64,000 nucleotides of DNA, from positions 62,001 through 126,000 of the forward strand of contig JANFNE010000067.1 of the NCBI GenBank assembly GCA_024867545.1, read 5' to 3'. Below the pieces are notes generated by a model. It had not been told where the DNA came from and did no database searches. It worked only from the letters and a program-made list of their open reading frames with translations. Shown one piece after another: positions 42,401-52,205 of this stretch. How positions within the stretch are numbered: position 1 is the first letter of the stretch; every line of letters starts with the position of its first letter. Origin of the DNA: Phytopythium helicoides. Taxonomy: Eukaryota > Oomycota > Peronosporomycetes > Pythiales > Pythiaceae. The position numbers were made by a program, and so were the translations under genes.

Positions 42401-44188
42401 CCTCTCGATGGTCGTGTCGCCGATGGTCAGTTTGTTAACCGCGTTGTATCGCGTGGTGGTGCGCTGCTGAGTGTAATCAAGTTGGTAAAGAGCTTAAATA
42501 CCAGACTTGCAAAATTTGCTCGAGATCATCTGGTTGCTGTTCATGCCAAGCGTGATGTAACATGTGAAAGAAAAGAAATTGAAGCTGTCATTGATCTCAT
42601 CACCTGCGGAAGCGATATCGAAAAAGAGTGGGGCGCCACTGCACTTGCTGATTTGGCCGCAAACAACCACGAAAATAAAAGACTGATAGGGTGTTGCGGC
42701 GGTATCACTCCATTGGTAACGCTAGTTCGATGCGGCAACGATTCTCAAAAAGAAAAGGCAGCAGGAGCTTTATGGAGTCTTTCAGTGAACGTGAAGAATG
42801 CATTTGAAGCTGTTTTATGTGGTGGGATTGCTCCGTTAGTGACTCTTGTGTGGGGTGGCAATGATTTACAGAAAGAGAAAGCGGCTGGTGCGTTATGGAG
42901 TCTGGCTATGAACTACAACAACAAGGCTGAAATTGCGAGAAACGGTGCTATTGCTGCGCTCGTGGCTTTGATGCAAAATGGCAATGATAAACAGAAGCAA
43001 AATGCGTTGGGTGCAATAATGAATTTAGCAGCGAATCCAGAGGGCAAAATGCAGCTCGCGTTAAACGGGGCATTTGGTCCCTTAGTCGACCTGGCACGAA
43101 GTGGCAGCAGTGCGTTTAAGGAAATGGCAGCTAGTACATTGTGGTACCTTTCTATGGACGTGAATGTCACGGGGAGAATTTCATTATCCGGTGGCGTAAA
43201 ACTTTTGGTGGACTTGATGCGTGACGGCAATGAAGCACAATTAGACATGGCAATTGCTGCATTGTCAAATCTTGCATTACACGGTTGTAGTGCGGAGATT
43301 GCATCCTGTGGTGGCATTCGTGTATTAGTGTCTTCGGCGAGTAATGGGACCAGCTTCCAAAAGGAACGAGCAGCAAATACATTGCGGAGACTTGCATCAA
43401 ATGATACCAACAAAATTGCAATCTCAAACTGTGGAGGCATTGGTCCTTTGCTAGAGTTGGTACGTGACGGTAACGACGAACAAAAGACGAATGCGGCCGG
43501 TGCATTGCGGAATCTTGCAACGAATGATAAAATCAAAATTGAGATCGGGGCGTATGGCGGTATTCGCCCGTTGGTGGAGTTGGTGCGCGGTGGTAATGGT
43601 GAGCAGAAAGCAATCGCAGCCGGTGCATTACGAAATCTTGCAGTGAACGACAATAATGAGGTTGAGATTGGGTTGTGTGGAGGGATCCGTCCGTTGGTGG
43701 AGTTGGTCCGTGACGGTAATGATGTACAAAAGACTTATGCAGCAGGTGCATTACAGAACCTCTCTGTCAACGACAAGAACGAGGTGGAAATTGTATCGTG
43801 CGGTGGTGTTCAGCCGTTAGTGGCGTTGGCGCATGCCGGTAATGAAGAGCAGAAGACTTATGCAGCTGGTGCGTTACGGAACCTCGCCGCTAATGATGGT
43901 ATCAACGCTGAAATCGTGCACTGTGGCGGTATTCGAGTGTTGGTGGCATTGGCGTTTGACGGCAATGATGTACAGAAGACTTATGCAGCAGGTGCATTAC
44001 AAAATCTTTCTGTTAACAACGAGAGCGAGTTGGAGGTTGTAGCGTGCGGTGGTATTCGAGCATTGGTGGCATTGGTGCGTGATGGTAATGAAGAACAGAA
44101 GACTTATGCAGCTGGTGCATTACGGAATCTCGGTGGCAACGTTGATATCGACATGATGTTTGGCGACTTCAATCCAATCTGGTTCTGA
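39467..44188 (+). CDS. Pseudokinase-kinase-armadillo repeat protein 2
   Basis: A single exon encodes 1573 residues, starting at ATG 39467 (MSENEDGDANEV). It has the same order as kinase 1: N-terminal helical region (HALFGLLLSAEGVRDEMRVF), pseudokinase (~220-470; FRD at the catalytic loop but FGSG in place of DFG), TKL kinase (~705-965; SRGAFGSVHHG, VVK, IVHADLKANNVL, DFGLS, WKAPECL), then armadillo repeats. It has only about 12-13 repeats, against about 22 in kinase 1. It stops after the last repeat with a short unrelated tail (FGDFNPIWF), missing the C-terminal cap of kinase 1. The last six repeats are very similar to each other (QKTYAAGALRNL), which suggests recent internal duplication. An active non-RD kinase is expected; the substrate is unknown. 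Confidence 0.87.
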   Translation: MSENEDGDANEVPKAPHVDTLRGGDSSEERDGHEEGELGRHVIERYNCLRQAIDALEDAKIDHALFGLLLSAEGVRDEMRVFEEETTRVLQLAHTGFYVRRIQRLHAVLDAMSSQCEISESEGMSAWREVLARERLDRVERYQNLLPLHSSSKNRRKRRKVSSPLLNDLKTNDQQEEAITLLKAAILEHGDDLLTVQEVTLITRVYEAIVICSNTVVMSTPSWLVMPFEFMSEFGLSRWGNDLYYAESSDSERLINDANIWSSLNHPHVAKFLGACHVGSWPFVVHERARPLTMCLSEMKYRKQVWRRVFEISLVLQYLGERGLKFRDHLSVGNVYCAEMESKSLVFGSGLMSMDDDLKDFNKSLGNPAVKDESSEILNTLGQLCVLILNCLHEFAKKMHSSLSHQHQRRNDDEETTTWYVLMPQTRPDILEESEWQVLMSIRNIDGESNAPLLYAIERLREVAGVINERDRIGDAGVCNLDQQGNGWEIDSVKLPAIEGLSVKAAIQLCSSMLSSEAPAQRIHLRLINVYEQIKEIDVNSRNGTEGKQLIEDFAGVLVRFYRRLSQSTSSNASAQWSAVSVCQAHEQSGVLSLHVSIDRLMVRYSLVNKSSVHSWEPNWSRLGSKAQLERVSVIIQQHGAIVYKYKQLAMCMGGVQEENLTTAIDKANPEIMLSSTTVDTQDGRGKLQLNKQPTLHKWFVPPSEIEFKSFDEFSRGAFGSVHHGKWFDTPVVVKSVFLEAAKNREETYAKFFQEADTWFELNHINVVKMYGACHIGQPFFVCEYASGGELSSYLREKSNDDLYEVWYCLLNAALGLQYLHDKGIVHADLKANNVLVGADGIAKLADFGLSKSGRNSSEGANDGGALGAYRWKAPECLPSMGRPGESATFASDVYSFAMLMIEVVSGNVPRGDLPDDAVIVHAKRGNLPSRPVGIANAEWHLIQRMCSLDPNERITIDSVVNQLSSLLERLDMGRLWSPLDGRVADGQFVNRVVSRGGALLSVIKLVKSLNTRLAKFARDHLVAVHAKRDVTCERKEIEAVIDLITCGSDIEKEWGATALADLAANNHENKRLIGCCGGITPLVTLVRCGNDSQKEKAAGALWSLSVNVKNAFEAVLCGGIAPLVTLVWGGNDLQKEKAAGALWSLAMNYNNKAEIARNGAIAALVALMQNGNDKQKQNALGAIMNLAANPEGKMQLALNGAFGPLVDLARSGSSAFKEMAASTLWYLSMDVNVTGRISLSGGVKLLVDLMRDGNEAQLDMAIAALSNLALHGCSAEIASCGGIRVLVSSASNGTSFQKERAANTLRRLASNDTNKIAISNCGGIGPLLELVRDGNDEQKTNAAGALRNLATNDKIKIEIGAYGGIRPLVELVRGGNGEQKAIAAGALRNLAVNDNNEVEIGLCGGIRPLVELVRDGNDVQKTYAAGALQNLSVNDKNEVEIVSCGGVQPLVALAHAGNEEQKTYAAGALRNLAANDGINAEIVHCGGIRVLVALAFDGNDVQKTYAAGALQNLSVNNESELEVVACGGIRALVALVRDGNEEQKTYAAGALRNLGGNVDIDMMFGDFNPIWF
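42560..44150 (+). repeat. In-gene 123-bp armadillo repeat array
   Basis: About 12-13 units; the last ones (43440-44140) alternate two sub-types, DVQKTYAAGALQNLSVN and EEQKTYAAGALRNL. This pattern is expected if a two-unit, 246-bp block was duplicated. Confidence 0.8.
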
Positions 44189-44566
44189 TGTGTAACGAAA
44201 ACAGCCGTACTAACCGCCGAGGGAGATGTTAATGCCCAGAGCTAGTTAGTGATTCAGCTACAATACTGACAGGAAAATCCAAAGATTGAGAAAAAAACGA
44301 AACATGTATCATGATGTGTCCATGTTGCTGGATACTCGGAAGTTGTGATCGATCTATCAAGATTAAAGTATAAAAAACTGTACTTTTGTGATGTTTGTTG
44401 CACATCGATGTAGTAGCTTTGGGGATAACAACAAATATGGAGCCTTCAGAGTAGAAACAACGTTTAGTCCCCCATGGTCTATCGAAAATAGATTCATAAT
44501 CTCGACCACAGCTTTACCGCACATGATCGGAGCGTATCATTGCTGACTTGCCGATGACATTGACCT
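44189..44566. other. Spacer after ARM-kinase 2
   Basis: About 380 AT-rich bp hold no supported gene. The region presumably contains the 3' UTR of kinase 2. Confidence 0.5.
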
Positions 44567-44734
44567 GCCACATGTCACATGTTGAGTCCACATCGTCGCG
44601 TGGTGATCAATCACTTTAGGCGGGGAGCTGCTCGTGCGCAATGGAGACTCGCTCGACCGCACCCCACTCGTCGATCTTCCACGTCCCCGCAAGATCAACA
44701 CCAACACTTCGAGCTCATTGTCACCATCGCCACA
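44567..44734 (+). promoter_or_regulatory. Conserved upstream region of methyltransferase copy 4
   Basis: This is the partner of 37784-37973, including 'cacatgtcacatgttgag' and the GGTGATCAATCACTTTAGGC core. It is ~20 bp shorter than the copy 3 version. Confidence 0.6.
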
Positions 44735-45613
44735 ATGAACAAGGGATTCACCAACGCCAACTGGTCCAAGCACGCTGCAGCGTATGAAGCGCTGGCCGAG
44801 AACCTCACGGCTGGATGGGCTCGCGACGCCGTCCGAGCTTCACACGCTCGCATACTGCCATTGCTGTCTCAAGACCGAGCTCTCAAGCTGCTGGACGTTG
44901 GCTGTGGTCCTGGAATCCTCACCTTCGAGCTCGCGAACAAATACGCAGACGCCAACATCCACATCACGGCCACCGATCTGGCCGACGGCATGCTCGATCG
45001 TGTAAAACTCCGCCTCGAACGAAGTCTATTCGCGGACCGCATCGACACGGTGCAGATGGACGGACGAGAGCTTGACAAGGTTGCAGACGGGTCAGTTGGC
45101 GTCGTTGGGTCGAACTTTGGCCTCTCCATCTTCCCGGAGCGTCCGCGAGGCTGGCAGTCTGCTCATCGTGTGCTGCAGGACGGCGGAGTGCTGGTGGTGA
45201 CGGCATGGGACGCAGCAAGCGCAAATCTCAAGTGGTTCGATCTCATCACCAAGCTCTACAACGAAGCAGGAGATGGGAGCGAGCCGCCGATGCCTCCGCC
45301 GTCGACGCTCGCGGGTGCCGATCTGGTCGAGGGTGAGCTAGAAGCTGCTGGATTCCGCAATATTGAGACGTTCCGCACGACGCACACGATTATCGAGGAT
45401 TTTGATGCGTTGTTGGGGTCGGTGATCGATAATCCGGCTGCGAGTAAGTTCCTGGAGCGTTTATCGAGGGAGACGATTATGGGGCACATGACCAAGCTGC
45501 TCAGAGATGACACGGAGTCGATTGCGCGGCAGTCGGGTAAGTCGAACGACGGCAAGAACCCAAAGCTCGCGGCCTTCCACCTGACAGCGGTCACTTTCGT
45601 CGCGAGTAAGTGA
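44735..45613 (+). CDS. SAM-dependent methyltransferase, copy 4
   Basis: 292 residues, intronless, starting MNKGFTNANWSKHAAAY. All motifs are intact (LLDVGCGPG, ATDLADGM, SNFGLSIFPE). It differs from copy 3 at few sites (RSLFADR for RSPFADR; SEPPMPPPS; RETIMGHMTK) and shares its 3' flank, so 3 and 4 are the closest pair. It is the outer gene of block 2 and is followed by the GC-rich PRL/Prune island. Confidence 0.88.
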   Translation: MNKGFTNANWSKHAAAYEALAENLTAGWARDAVRASHARILPLLSQDRALKLLDVGCGPGILTFELANKYADANIHITATDLADGMLDRVKLRLERSLFADRIDTVQMDGRELDKVADGSVGVVGSNFGLSIFPERPRGWQSAHRVLQDGGVLVVTAWDAASANLKWFDLITKLYNEAGDGSEPPMPPPSTLAGADLVEGELEAAGFRNIETFRTTHTIIEDFDALLGSVIDNPAASKFLERLSRETIMGHMTKLLRDDTESIARQSGKSNDGKNPKLAAFHLTAVTFVASK

Positions 45614-46008
45614 GGCTTGTCACCGGCTCGCATCGGAGATTGTGAGTAATACTCACCGAGTATCAACCTCAGCGAGGCGATTGGGATATCGAGTGCATCG
45701 ACGGCTCAAGCCGATAGCAGTGAATGTGATATCGTCGTGTTAGGCAAGCAAAATGGTGTGAATGGATGAACTTGCTTTTTGTTGGTCAGTGCGGAATCCA
45801 GGGTGGCTACGATGGCGTCGCACTACAATCCAACAGCGCTGTTGCTGGAGAGTCGACCTCAAAACCTTTGACCGCAACCAACTTTCCTCCCCATCCAAGC
45901 TCTTTTTCCTCCAGAATCCACGCCAACCACCACGCCTGTGGAGGTTGAAGCCCGCTTCAATTCAACCCAGACCATCACTGACATTTTCCTGGCGGTGCCA
46001 CGCGCGAA
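45614..46008. repeat. 3' flank block shared by copies 3 and 4, second unit
   Basis: Matches 38853-39190. Both units keep a + strand FNSTQTITDI frame and an antisense RMSVMVWVELK-type frame, so conservation alone does not show which strand, if either, was coding. Confidence 0.75.
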
Positions 46009-46458
46009 CCCATGTGCGCGCAATTGGTCAAAACGGCTCGTTCCCCCGCGCTCCAATTGGTCCTCTCGTCCCTCCTCACCTCTATACCCCCTCCATCTCC
46101 CTGCTTCTCATTTAGCATCCCTCCATACAATCCTAACTCCAACATCCCATACCCCGCGCATCCCGCCTCGAGGTCCTGTCCCATAAATAGCGCCAGCCTC
46201 GTTTTTTTTTTGTTTTTTTTTGTTTTTTTTTTTCTTTCTCGCCAGCCTCGCCGCCCCCTCAGAACGAAGAACCACCAGTGGGCCGTAGCTGCTCGCTGCC
46301 CGCCTGTCTCGCCCGCCTCCACCACCTCCGAAGGCTCGCAGCGCCCTCCGGGCGAGACGCGAGCGACGCGCCACCGCCGCAGGACGCCGAGCAAGCTGCG
46401 CCGCCGCCGCGTGGAGCCGCTGAGGAGTCGGCGGATGGGATAGCGCGCCGCCTTCAGC
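46009..46458 (+). promoter_or_regulatory. Promoter/5' UTR region of the PRL phosphatase
   Basis: CTCATTTA at 46108-46115 resembles the oomycete initiator element (consensus roughly YTCAYTYY), in a pyrimidine-rich setting. A poly-T tract (46202-46233) and a GC-rich leader follow. Long open frames here on both strands are composition artefacts. The initiator match is by eye only. Confidence 0.35.
46202..46233. repeat. Poly-T tract with two G interruptions
   Basis: Three T runs of 10, 9 and 11 are separated by single Gs. The tract may act as a nucleosome-free promoter element. Confidence 0.85.
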
Positions 46459-47059
46459 ATGATCGCGCCGACCAACAAGCCGACGCTCGTCGCGTGGGAG
46501 CACCTGCAGTTCGTGGTCATGGACGCGCCCAACGACCGCAACCTGCACCTCTACCTCAAGGAGCTCAAGCGACACAACGTCACGGACCTCGTGCGCGCCT
46601 GCGAGGTCACGTACGACCGCGCAGCCGTCGAGGCCGCCGGCATCGCCGTGCACGAGCTAGAGTTCCCAGACGGAGAGTCGCCAGACGCCGACGTGCTCGA
46701 CCAGTGGCTGGACCTGGTGGAGAAAACCTTCAAGGACAACGAGGTCGGAGGGAAGAACAACAAGTCGATCGCCGTGCACTGCGTCGCGGGGCTGGGGAGG
46801 TGGGTGCGCACACACACATCGACTGTCTGCTTGCTTGATGCCACGACGGGAACGTGAGCTCTGAACCTACTTGTGTGTATGTGCCGACAGAGCGCCCGTG
46901 CTCGTGGCCATTGCGCTCATCGAGTGCGGCGTGGACCCCATCGCGGCCGTCGAGCACATCCGCAAGTTCCGCCGCGGAGCCATCAACCTGCGCCAGCTCA
47001 AGTACCTCGAAAAGTACCAGCCGCGCCGCGGCCACAAGGCCAAGTGCACCATCATGTGA
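46459..47059 (+). CDS. PTP4A: PRL-type protein tyrosine phosphatase (PTP4A)
   Basis: Dual-specificity phosphatase of the phosphatase-of-regenerating-liver family. Exons 46459-46799 and 46891-47059 are joined across a 91-bp GTGGGT..ACAG intron, giving 169 residues (human PRLs 167-173). The active site is [14 protein letters not shown], with catalytic C108 and R114; as in all PRLs, Ala follows the Arg where other PTPs have Ser/Thr. The general acid is D71 in the FPDGESP loop. [20 protein letters not shown] is the typical C-terminal helix region. The protein ends in a polybasic stretch and a CaaX box (KCTIM), so farnesylation and membrane attachment are expected. Tail-to-tail with the Prune-like gene, with 148 bp between stops. 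Confidence 0.93.
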
Positions 47060-47207
47060 CTCCCACGTGACTCACCAAAGTGACTCGTTCCGCTACCATT
47101 TTGTTGCTCTCCTTACCACGAACGATCGTCCGGCGCCCCACAGCGCCGGCTAGACCTAATAAACGTGCACATTCTTCTGTTCGACCCCGCCTTGCTCCTT
47201 GCCTACT

Positions 47208-48502
47208 TCACAGCTTGCTCAGCGCCTGCTGGATCAGCGGCACCACCTGCTTGCGCGACGCGCCGGCGTTGCGCTGCTCGAACGCCAGCAGCTCCGGCCG
47301 CCGGTGGCTCTCGGGCAGCTCCATGGGCTCGGTAGATAGAGATCCCTCAGTCCGGAAGAACGCAACGCACTGGTCGACCGCCTTGGCGCCCTCGCCATCG
47401 CTGTTGGGCCGGTAGAAGAGCAGCTGGCGCTTGCGCTCGCCGTCGGCCGTCATGAAGATGGTCATGACGAGCAGGAACTGCAGCTCGTTCTCGAACCGGT
47501 AGCGCTCCATGGCGTCCACGAGCACCTGGCCGTCCGCCGCCTTGCGCGCGAAGGTCTCGAGGTCGATGAGCACGGCGCTGACGCCGTAGGTGATGTCCGC
47601 GGCCGAGAACTCCTTGTAGTCGCACTGGAGGCAGTTGCGGAGCGAGAAGCGTGCCCAGTGGCTGGGATTGAACTTCTCAGCCTGCAGCCACGCAAACAGC
47701 GAGCGTCGGTCGGCGAACGCGAGCGGCTCGAGCCTGTCGGCCGCTGCGACGTCCCTGGGCGTGACCTTCTTGGCCGCGGGGTCAAAGTCGACGCTGTCGA
47801 GCGCGATGACGGCGAGCAGCATGGTGGCGGGCAGCGCAATGACCTCTGGCGGGGCGTCCGGCAGCGCCTTGAGCATCCTCTCAGCCACGAGCGTGCACGT
47901 GGAGGCCACGAGCGCCTGTCCGTCTGCGAACGCGACCTCCCTCTCGGCGGCGGCGTGCGCGCGCAGGTCCATGTGGTGGTCGACGATCTCGACCACCTCT
48001 GGCGGCGACGGCGACGCGCTTGTTGTTGAGCGCGTTGTGGTCCACGAGCGTGGCGAGCAGCGCGACCTGCCGCGCGCGCACGCGGCTGTGGACCCACGGG
48101 AACTCGTCGACGAAACACGAGCGCGCTCTCCTCGACGCCGAGCGCCGCAAAAAGCGCCTGCACGTCGCAGCGCAGCGGCAGCTCGGCGCGCGGGATGGGC
48201 AGCACGGGCACGAAGCACGCGGGCGCGGGAGACGCGCGCTCGTGCTTGGCGAACGCCAGCACCAGCGCGCTCACGATCGAGTCGGCGTCGGCCGCCTCGT
48301 TGCCCAGCACGATGTGCACGACGGCGCGCGAGCAGGCGGCGCCCGCGTCGGCGCTCGGCAGCAGAGCGAGCAGCCGAGCGCGAGAGTCGCGCAGGAAGGC
48401 GTTGAGGCGGCGCTGGCCCTCGACGCGCGCGGGCTCGGAGCCCTCGCGCCAGCGGACGGCGGCGACAGGCATGGAGAGGGAGCGGCGGGGCCAGCGGCGC
48501 AT
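47208..48502 (-). CDS. PPX1: Prune/PPX1-like exopolyphosphatase (DHH family), frame-disrupted
   Basis: DHH-family phosphoesterase; yeast PPX1 removes terminal phosphates of polyphosphate, and animal Prune hydrolyses short polyphosphates. Metal-binding motifs are visible in order: VLGNEAADADS, LVDHN, VEIVDHH. The DHHA2 part follows (VIALDSVDFDP; KFNPSHWARFSLRNCLQCDYK), with a C-terminus ending QQALSKL. The reading frame needs two corrections. One is near 48113-48115, where a run of three T on the coding strand would be two to continue into FVDEFPWVHSR. The other is near 47997-48012, inside a GCC-rich stretch. Both look like single-base insertions and no introns fit. Corrected length is about 430 residues. 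The start is ATG 48502; MPVAAV at 48472 is an alternative. Confidence 0.82.
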
Positions 48503-49208
48503 GCGATGGATACCAAAGTGAAGCTTTTCGGGTGGCGGCGGCGGTCATTGGGGGATGGAGAAGGGGTTTTGGCCTATCAGAGAGCGAGGAGCGAGATTTT
48601 GACCAATGGGGGGAAGGGGGGGAGCGACGTGATTGGAGGAGGGCGAAACTTTCCCGCATTTTCCGAGGGGATGGAAGCGCACAAGTCGCATGCAGCCATC
48701 TCATGACAACCGTGCGGCCGATATGGGGAGGGGGTGACTGCACACGGCGTTGCTCAGCGTGTCATACGAACGGCGGGGAGGCGGCAGAACCAACAACTGG
48801 AGCTGCTGCATTTTGCGGTGGCAGCTTGCGAGCTGGTTTGACGTCGAAGATGCGGGAGACGAGTCGGGACCTGGGAACGCCTCAGAAGAGGCGGCGGTCG
48901 ATAGCCTCACTGCGGCTAGTCTACATCACAAAAAACTTCTCTGATGATCTGCGGTATGGAAGCGAGACGATGATGGCTGGGGTGGGCCGTTGCATCCAAC
49001 AAGCGTTATCAGCAAGTGGCCATAAACACTGTTGGGTGAACGCATCCTTGTCAAGTTCCGACTCAACTCTCTTTTCCATGTGCCTAAGGACAGTTGAAGG
49101 AAGCACATCACGATCCTCGTTTTGTCGTCAGAAGAACCGCCCCGCCTGGATCCGAAAGTGACAGGTCGACGGGCAACACTTGAGGAACATAATCAGTAAA
49201 AGCTCGAT
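48503..49208. other. Spacer between Prune-like gene and LRR gene F
   Basis: About 700 bp; the first 200 bp are the Prune promoter side. No supported gene. It lies between the Prune 5' end and the F 3' end. Confidence 0.5.
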
Positions 49209-51673
49209 CTATTTTGCTTGGCACCCCAACCACGCTTCCACTGCTGGGTCGCATGGGGCTCCAACATTTTCAATGATCTCTCGGCGCCGCAACGTGATCG
49301 CTTCATCCGATAAGACGCAGTGAATAACCTGAAAGCGTTCGTTGAGGCAGATGGAGTGACCCACACTCCAGTTGCTGGAAGTGTCGACTGTGCATTCACG
49401 ATAGAGTACGCCTTGGCACTTGTCCATCTGGTCCTTGGTTGGCTCAGAGTATAACTTGTCAATTGGAGTACCTCGGAATTGGGGATCCGCCGTGCAAATT
49501 GTGGTGTTGTGCTTTGTGATCTGCTTCTGTGTATTCTCACTGAGTACTTCATCTTCATAATCACTTGACAAACAGTAAGCAGGGTTCATTCCGATGCAAG
49601 CCGACAGCGACAAGTCGCAATTGCCAAGAAACCCGTTGCAACACGGGAGTGAAAGGATGACAAAATATCGTGAGAGTACTACATCATCATGAACGTTCGG
49701 AAATTCCTTCAGTGAACTCATGAAGATAAACTCAATCCGCTGCAGTCTTGTGAGCTGTGAAATATCTGGGACCTCGACCAGCTCGGGTAGAATTGCGAGA
49801 GACAAACCATTGAGGTTGTGTAGCCCGTCGAGGTCAGGCAACCGCTTGAGATGAAAATGCACGCCAAGATGTATATTCGCTAGAACCGCCATGTTGTCGA
49901 ACAAGTCGTTCGGCATCGTAACGAGATTCGTCTCGTACATCTTCCCTTCGATGCTTCTACAATTCAGCCAATTGATGTGTCAGAATGCGATCATCAAAGA
50001 GGGAACATTCACTAACGCACAGATATTCAAGCTTGGTGAACCTTGCAGCCCAAGAAGGGATCTTCTCTACATCCGTATATATCAGTGAGCTGTCGTTCGA
50101 TACGTTGCGTTAGATTTTTTCATTTACAGCTTCAACATATGCACTAATAAACCACTTACATGTATTGCATATTCTTGCAACGACTCAACTCGTCTGGCCA
50201 TATACGCAATCGCCGATTGATGATATTCAACACAAGCAAGTCCCCCGACGCTGCCAATGCCGCCACAGACTCCGTTACATCCTTCGGATTTGTCCACTCT
50301 TTGAATGTTGTTGGCGCCTTGTCCACATCAATGTACGCCAAACACGGACAATACGGCTGTGTGGACCAGCGGTACGCGAATGTCCCGCATTCAGGATATG
50401 CTTTGCATGCACGGGTTGAGTGAGCGATCGACTCGTGGGTGTATACGATGGCAATAACTCCGACGACAAGGAATACAAGCGCAATTACACGAGGCACTCG
50501 TGCTTGATTCTTCAATGGGACAGCGGTCGTAGAATTTTTTGTGCTGTTCTTGCTTGTCGAACCTGTTTGTATGCGGGTAGAGCGATGCTTTTGGCGTCTT
50601 GATTCGGTGTAGACTTGGACCACACGTAGCAGTCGATAGCAGAATGACATGTTCATGACAGTTTGGACAGCCAGACCGTTCCATGTGTTTGTCCGAAGCG
50701 CGTCAAAGCTAAGAAGGAAATTCGAAACTTGCCTCGGATCAGCTATCAATCGAGCTTGGCGTTCAAAGTTCACTGGGTTCGTGACTTCCAAAATCAGTCG
50801 AGCTCGAGCACGGTCGAAGTCGAAGTGAAAGTAAGCGTAAACTAGGAGCATGATGGGAGCTCCAACAGCAAACAGCATATCAAACCTATCGAACACCACT
50901 CAAGTTAGTTACTTGGGGATCGACCACATCTCACTTCAATAGGATGAACACGTACATTGTGTCGATCAACACCTCCACTAAAGCAGAGTGGTTGCTTCGA
51001 CTGAGGATGAAGACCACACAACTGAGCGCGTTGATTGCGATCAGCCCTGCGTAGCTAAAACATAACACTGGAGCGAAGCCGAACTCGAGAATCCGATGAA
51101 GCGTCAACATTTGCAGCGTCAAGTCAATCACTTTGAGGATCGAGTTCTGCGTTTGAGCATTTACGTCAGTACTATCCCAGTGAATTACTGATCGAAATCA
51201 AAACTCACCCAGTGCTTTCGCCATCGACCATTGAACCCGGTTACGTCTTTCCACGTCCGTTTGACCTTCAATACTTTCTGGGAGCTGAGGACGGCGCTCA
51301 TTCTGCCTGTACTGACAGTCCATTCCCCAGACGGTTTTTCACGTCGTATTGCATTACGCCACAGAGTCATTCGAAGAATGACCGCTCCATACATTGCTAG
51401 AATAGCTGACAAGCACAAGATTGTGAAGACCAGCAGCACAGGTTCTGGTCGCAAGATCAACCAAAAGTCTCCGTTGTCGAAGTCGCCTGTGTCCATGAGG
51501 TAGTTGGCTGTGGTGTTTGGCGCGACGTTGAGGCATACAAGCCAGATAGTCCATAGCATTGATGCGATCGCGACAAGGAGAATCGGTATAGCGAGCTTGC
51601 CAAATGCTTCAAAAAAGGATGGATGGTTTGGGCCGTTCTCGCTTCTCTCGGCTGCATTCAAGGGAACGATCAT
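49209..51673 (-). CDS. LRR/WLGC five-span membrane protein F (mosaic)
   Basis: Exons 51673-51209, 51146-50956, 50885-50160, 50089-50021 and 49956-49209 give 732 residues. It starts MIVPLNAAERSENG, shorter than D and E because the MVKLT start is not preserved. Exon 1 resembles D (REKPSGEWTVSTGRMS). Intron 1, exon 2 (LEFGFAPVLCFSYAGLIAIN), intron 2 and the start of exon 3 (EVTNPVNFERQARL) resemble E. The rest of exon 3, introns 3 and 4 and early exon 5 (GKMYETNLVTMPNDLFD) resemble D. The cysteine-rich part (CCNGFLGNCDLSLSACIG) resembles E again. It ends AWLGCQAK. The frame is intact, so it is presumably functional. Confidence 0.87.
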
Positions 51674-52205
51674 CTCCCCGGGGACCTTGACAAAACAGAA
51701 GGAAAATAGATCACAGGCGATAGTGGTGCATCGTCACCCACGACTGAACTCCCCACCAGCGCCAAGATTAGGGCACTAGCTGTTGAAATTGACGGTTTGT
51801 AAATTGACCATGATTTATAAAAAGAAATTGTTTTCCGGCAACGATATCTCAGTGACGCACAACTCCGAAAAGGGTTTATTTTCCTTCGCCTACTGAAGTA
51901 GGATCTAGATTGTAAATTCACTGTATGATAAACCACGTGCCCATGTTGAGCAGCGCCCTTCCCAAGGCTTCAGGTCCGATTAAGTGAAAATAGCTTCTGG
52001 ATACTACTTTCGATTCGGATTTTGGAATGCAAATGCACTTGTCTTTGATCGAAACCAAGCTTCAAGAGTCAACTACATTGTACTTTATTTTTCTGTTGCA
52101 TATCACCATATTCTTTGCCTTCTTATGTCATTAGTGGACTATATTTGGAGGAAGCGATTGAAAAGAAGGAACGTAGCTTGTTATACTTTCACTTTCAAAT
52201 GAGAT
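51674..52205. promoter_or_regulatory. Divergent promoter region of LRR genes F and G
   Basis: About 530 AT-rich bp separate the two ATGs, so any promoters for both genes must lie here. No specific element is recognised. Confidence 0.4.

Larger units (their letters stand above)
37784..46010 (+). repeat. Segmental duplication block 2 (MTase-ARM kinase-MTase)
   Basis: This is the inverted counterpart of 9418-18770. It contains methyltransferase copy 3, ARM-kinase 2 and methyltransferase copy 4, all on the + strand. Within it, the promoter (37784-37973 and 44567-44734) and the 3' flank (38853-39190 and 45614-46008) of the two methyltransferases are themselves direct repeats. Confidence 0.8.

Noticed and set aside
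42560..44150. Regularly spaced repeats resembling a CRISPR-like or satellite array
   Set aside because: The repeats are codon-phased armadillo units inside an intact open frame of a eukaryotic kinase gene.
46108..46653. Overlapping long frames on both strands upstream of and over the PRL gene
   Set aside because: They cross the poly-T tract and GC-rich leader, have simple composition and contradict the clear PRL coding frame.
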